Assembly (NCBI GenBank): GCA_025455685.1
Contig: JALOMB010000013.1
Span: 1-45,516 of the forward strand
DNA: 45,516 nucleotides
Reading direction: 5' to 3'
DNA from: Chitinophagales bacterium
Lineage (GTDB): Bacteria > Bacteroidota > Bacteroidia > Chitinophagales > JADJOU01
In this document: positions 44,029 to 45,516 of the stretch, piece by piece
Layout: each line of letters opens with the position of its first letter
Numbering within the stretch: position 1 is the first letter of the stretch
Translations under genes and position numbers: made by a program
Notes under the pieces: model-generated
Databases searched by the model: none
Told to the model about the DNA's origin: nothing
Seen by the model: only the letters and a program-made list of their open reading frames with translations

Positions 44029-44325
44029 TTAAATTCCTTTCCATTTATTAATTTCGGGCATTTTTTCCAGTAATTCAGGTAAAGCTGCCAATGCAGTTTG
44101 TACGTGATCGGTTGCCCAATGTTTAGCTTCTTCAGCTTCACTTTCCCAAACTTCATAAGACGTAAATTCACAATCGTTTGCACTATTTTGCAGATAAAAA
44201 TAGTCTTTACACCCTTCTTCCTTACTATTGGTTTCTTCGGTTAAACGCTTCATCAATGCTAGCGATTCTTCCATTTTGTCTTTCTTGATTGTAAACTTGG
44301 CGGTTACATAAAATTTTGTGTTCAT
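44029..44325 (-). CDS. Antibiotic-biosynthesis-monooxygenase (ABM) domain protein
   Basis: The 98-aa protein has the ferredoxin-like ABM fold seen in quinol monooxygenase YgiN: an opening strand KFYVTAKFTIK, EESLALMKRLTEETNSKEEGCKDYFYL and the typical SYEVWESEAEEAKHWATDHVQ. Such proteins act on quinones or other reactive aromatic compounds, often as dimers. It starts 30 bases after the SDR stop and ends 19 bases before hchA. Confidence 0.8.
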   Translation of the reverse strand: MNTKFYVTAKFTIKKDKMEESLALMKRLTEETNSKEEGCKDYFYLQNSANDCEFTSYEVWESEAEEAKHWATDHVQTALAALPELLEKMPEINKWKGI

Positions 44326-44355
44326 TTTGTAGTGCTATCTATATTTAAAGAAAAA

Positions 44356-45171
44356 TTAAAGTCCAAATTGAGATTTAATGCCGCCAATAAAGGTTTCATC
44401 ATCAAATTGTTTTCTGTTTGCCATTAGCGTTTTTGCATCTTCGCCTGCGGTATATCTCAGTTGCTTTTTACCATCGGTAGCGGCTTCAAAAATCACATTT
44501 GCCACCACACTAGCAGGTGACGCGTTTTGTGACATTACAGGCATAGCTGCCATTAGTGCGCCTACTAGGGGCTGGTATTCGGTTTGAGATTCGTCATTCG
44601 AAAAGTCAAACGAACGACCTCCAAAATCGGTAGCTATCATACCGGGTTCTACGATTTTTACTTGCCCACCAAAAGATTCAACCTCAAAACTCAAAGATTC
44701 TGAAATACCCTCAACAGCAAACTTTGTACCGTGATACAAAGATCCTAAAGGAAAGGTCATTTTTCCACCAATAGATGAAATGTTTATAATCATTCCTTTT
44801 TTGTTCTGTCTGAAATGCGGCAATACTGCTTTGGTTACGTCTATTAACCCTAAAACATTGGTATTGAATTGTTTTTGTATTTTTTCTCTGCTAAACGACT
44901 CTAAAGGTCCATAAGCGCCATAGCCTGCGTTATTCAACAAAACATCAATGCTTCCAAATTTTTCAATGCCTAAAGAAACCGCTTTTTCTATAGAGCTTAC
45001 ATTCAAAACATCTAATTGAGCCACCAAAATATTCGGTAATTGATTGAGTTCTGTTTCATTATCTGGGTTTCGCATGGTAGCAATCACATTCCACCCTTTA
45101 GATTGAAATAATTTTGCCGTTTCTTTTCCTATACCACTGCTGGCACCTGTTATTAAAATAGTCTTGTTCAT
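44356..45171 (-). CDS. Short-chain dehydrogenase/reductase
   Basis: The 271-aa classical SDR has the NAD(P)-binding TGASSGIG (8-15), the structural NNAG (80-83) and the catalytic Ser in ISSIGG (about 131-136) with Y146 and K150 in LYHGTK. A basic residue (R34) after the second strand favours NADPH. A reductase for aldehydes, ketones or quinones fits the operon with HchA and the ABM protein. The substrate is unknown. Confidence 0.88.
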   Translation of the reverse strand: MNKTILITGASSGIGKETAKLFQSKGWNVIATMRNPDNETELNQLPNILVAQLDVLNVSSIEKAVSLGIEKFGSIDVLLNNAGYGAYGPLESFSREKIQKQFNTNVLGLIDVTKAVLPHFRQNKKGMIINISSIGGKMTFPLGSLYHGTKFAVEGISESLSFEVESFGGQVKIVEPGMIATDFGGRSFDFSNDESQTEYQPLVGALMAAMPVMSQNASPASVVANVIFEAATDGKKQLRYTAGEDAKTLMANRKQFDDETFIGGIKSQFGL

Positions 45172-45197
45172 TTTTTATGATATTTAAAATTATACTG

Positions 45198-45205
45198 CAA
45201 AACTA
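45198..45205 (-). promoter_or_regulatory. Candidate -7 element (TAGTTTTG) of the SDR operon
   Basis: This minus-strand TAnnTTTG match lies 26 bases before the SDR ATG, so the SDR-to-AraC genes may have a promoter of their own, separate from the cupin upstream. No -33 TTG lies at the standard distance. Confidence 0.5.
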
Positions 45206-45252
45206 TCTCAATATATAAAGAGCGAGATAATACAAATTCGGGATATTTGTAT
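45204..45252. promoter_or_regulatory. Two adjacent inverted repeats, candidate operators
   Basis: TATCTC (45204-45209) pairs with GAGATA (45224-45229) across 14 bases. Directly next, ATACAAAT (45230-45237) pairs with ATTTGTAT (45245-45252) across seven bases. They overlap and sit just upstream of the -7 element, where a repressor or activator would act. Which regulator binds is unknown. Confidence 0.5.
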
Positions 45253-45288
45253 GGTTTTTGGGGAACATAAAAAGAGTCGTGCATTTTT

Positions 45289-45516
45289 CTACAGCCATAT
45301 TGGTTTATAATCTAAATTACTGGGCGTTTCTATGTAAAAAAGTTCACCTTGAAAATCAATTTCTAAAGTGTTGTGATTTGAAATTCTTATGGCATCATCC
45401 GTTTCTATAGGTTGATGGTCTGCCCAACCTTTTCCGTTTAGCACGTAAAAAGTGTAACTCATTGTTTCGTTGAGGTTTAAGCTGGTTTTGGTTTGTTCCT
45501 TAAAAATGAGTTTTTT
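45289..45516 (-). CDS. Cupin-domain protein, C-terminal part (cut by window edge)
   Basis: Reading the minus strand from the last base gives 75 codons without a stop, ending TAG at 45289-45291. The peptide has SYTFYVLNGKGWADHQPIE, DDAIRISNHNTLEIDF and ELFYIETPSNLDYKPIW, the pattern of a small cupin domain (strand-turn-strand ending in a Y-x-P-x-W tail). The N-terminus lies outside the window. It is in line with the SDR operon, 117 bases upstream of the SDR start. Confidence 0.7.
   Translation of the reverse strand, partial: KKLIFKEQTKTSLNLNETMSYTFYVLNGKGWADHQPIETDDAIRISNHNTLEIDFQGELFYIETPSNLDYKPIWL

Overview
The window is chromosomal DNA of low GC from a member of the Bacteroidota. The evidence is the gene content: a fused SecDF, RNase Y, a TonB-dependent receptor with an N-terminal carboxypeptidase-regulatory domain, a PorV/PorQ-family protein, a FlgD-type C-terminal domain and SprA-like outer-membrane motifs. 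Intergenic promoters also fit the Bacteroidota -7 consensus TAnnTTTG. A Saprospiria/Chitinophagia-like lineage is a guess. I saw no rRNA, tRNA, prophage, insertion sequence or CRISPR array.

Layout. (1) 1-9106, plus strand: the end of a surface-polysaccharide locus. It holds a GT2, two GT4-type and one GT61-type glycosyltransferase, an unusually AT-rich FkbM methyltransferase, and a membrane-anchored transglutaminase-like protein whose gene overlaps an AlkC-like DNA glycosylase. An accessory insert interrupts it: an XRE regulator, a 514-base structured non-coding stretch and a DUF4143 ATPase flanked by two ~90-bp hairpin repeats. (2) 9161-9890: a heme oxygenase and a small membrane protein. 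(3) 9880-16650, minus strand: eight tightly packed housekeeping genes, pepA-pdxA-nfu-coiled coil-zapA-rny-lipoprotein-DUF4159. (4) 16734-18421: rsmA (TTG start) and a D-2-hydroxyacid dehydrogenase. (5) 18467-28623: three large envelope genes, a TonB-dependent receptor, a 1344-aa secreted protein with a FlgD-like C-terminus, and a PorV-like barrel fused to two OmpA domains. (6) 28812-30656: greA-HIT-pdhB, with a terminator-like hairpin in the greA leader. (7) 30708-35613, minus: a 1128-aa putative outer-membrane barrel and a 480-aa conserved protein of unknown function. (8) 35822-41688: secDF and uvrA. (9) 41735-45516, minus: a stress/detoxification operon: cupin (cut by the window edge), SDR, antibiotic-biosynthesis-monooxygenase-fold protein, HchA/Hsp31, membrane protein and AraC regulator.

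Most interesting are the ATPase island (hairpin repeats, three 32-bp repeats against the promoter, and a 44-bp duplication that creates a leader peptide copying the protein's own N-terminus), the receptor/FlgD/PorV-OmpA cluster, and the possible GraL-like attenuator before greA. None is proven from sequence alone.
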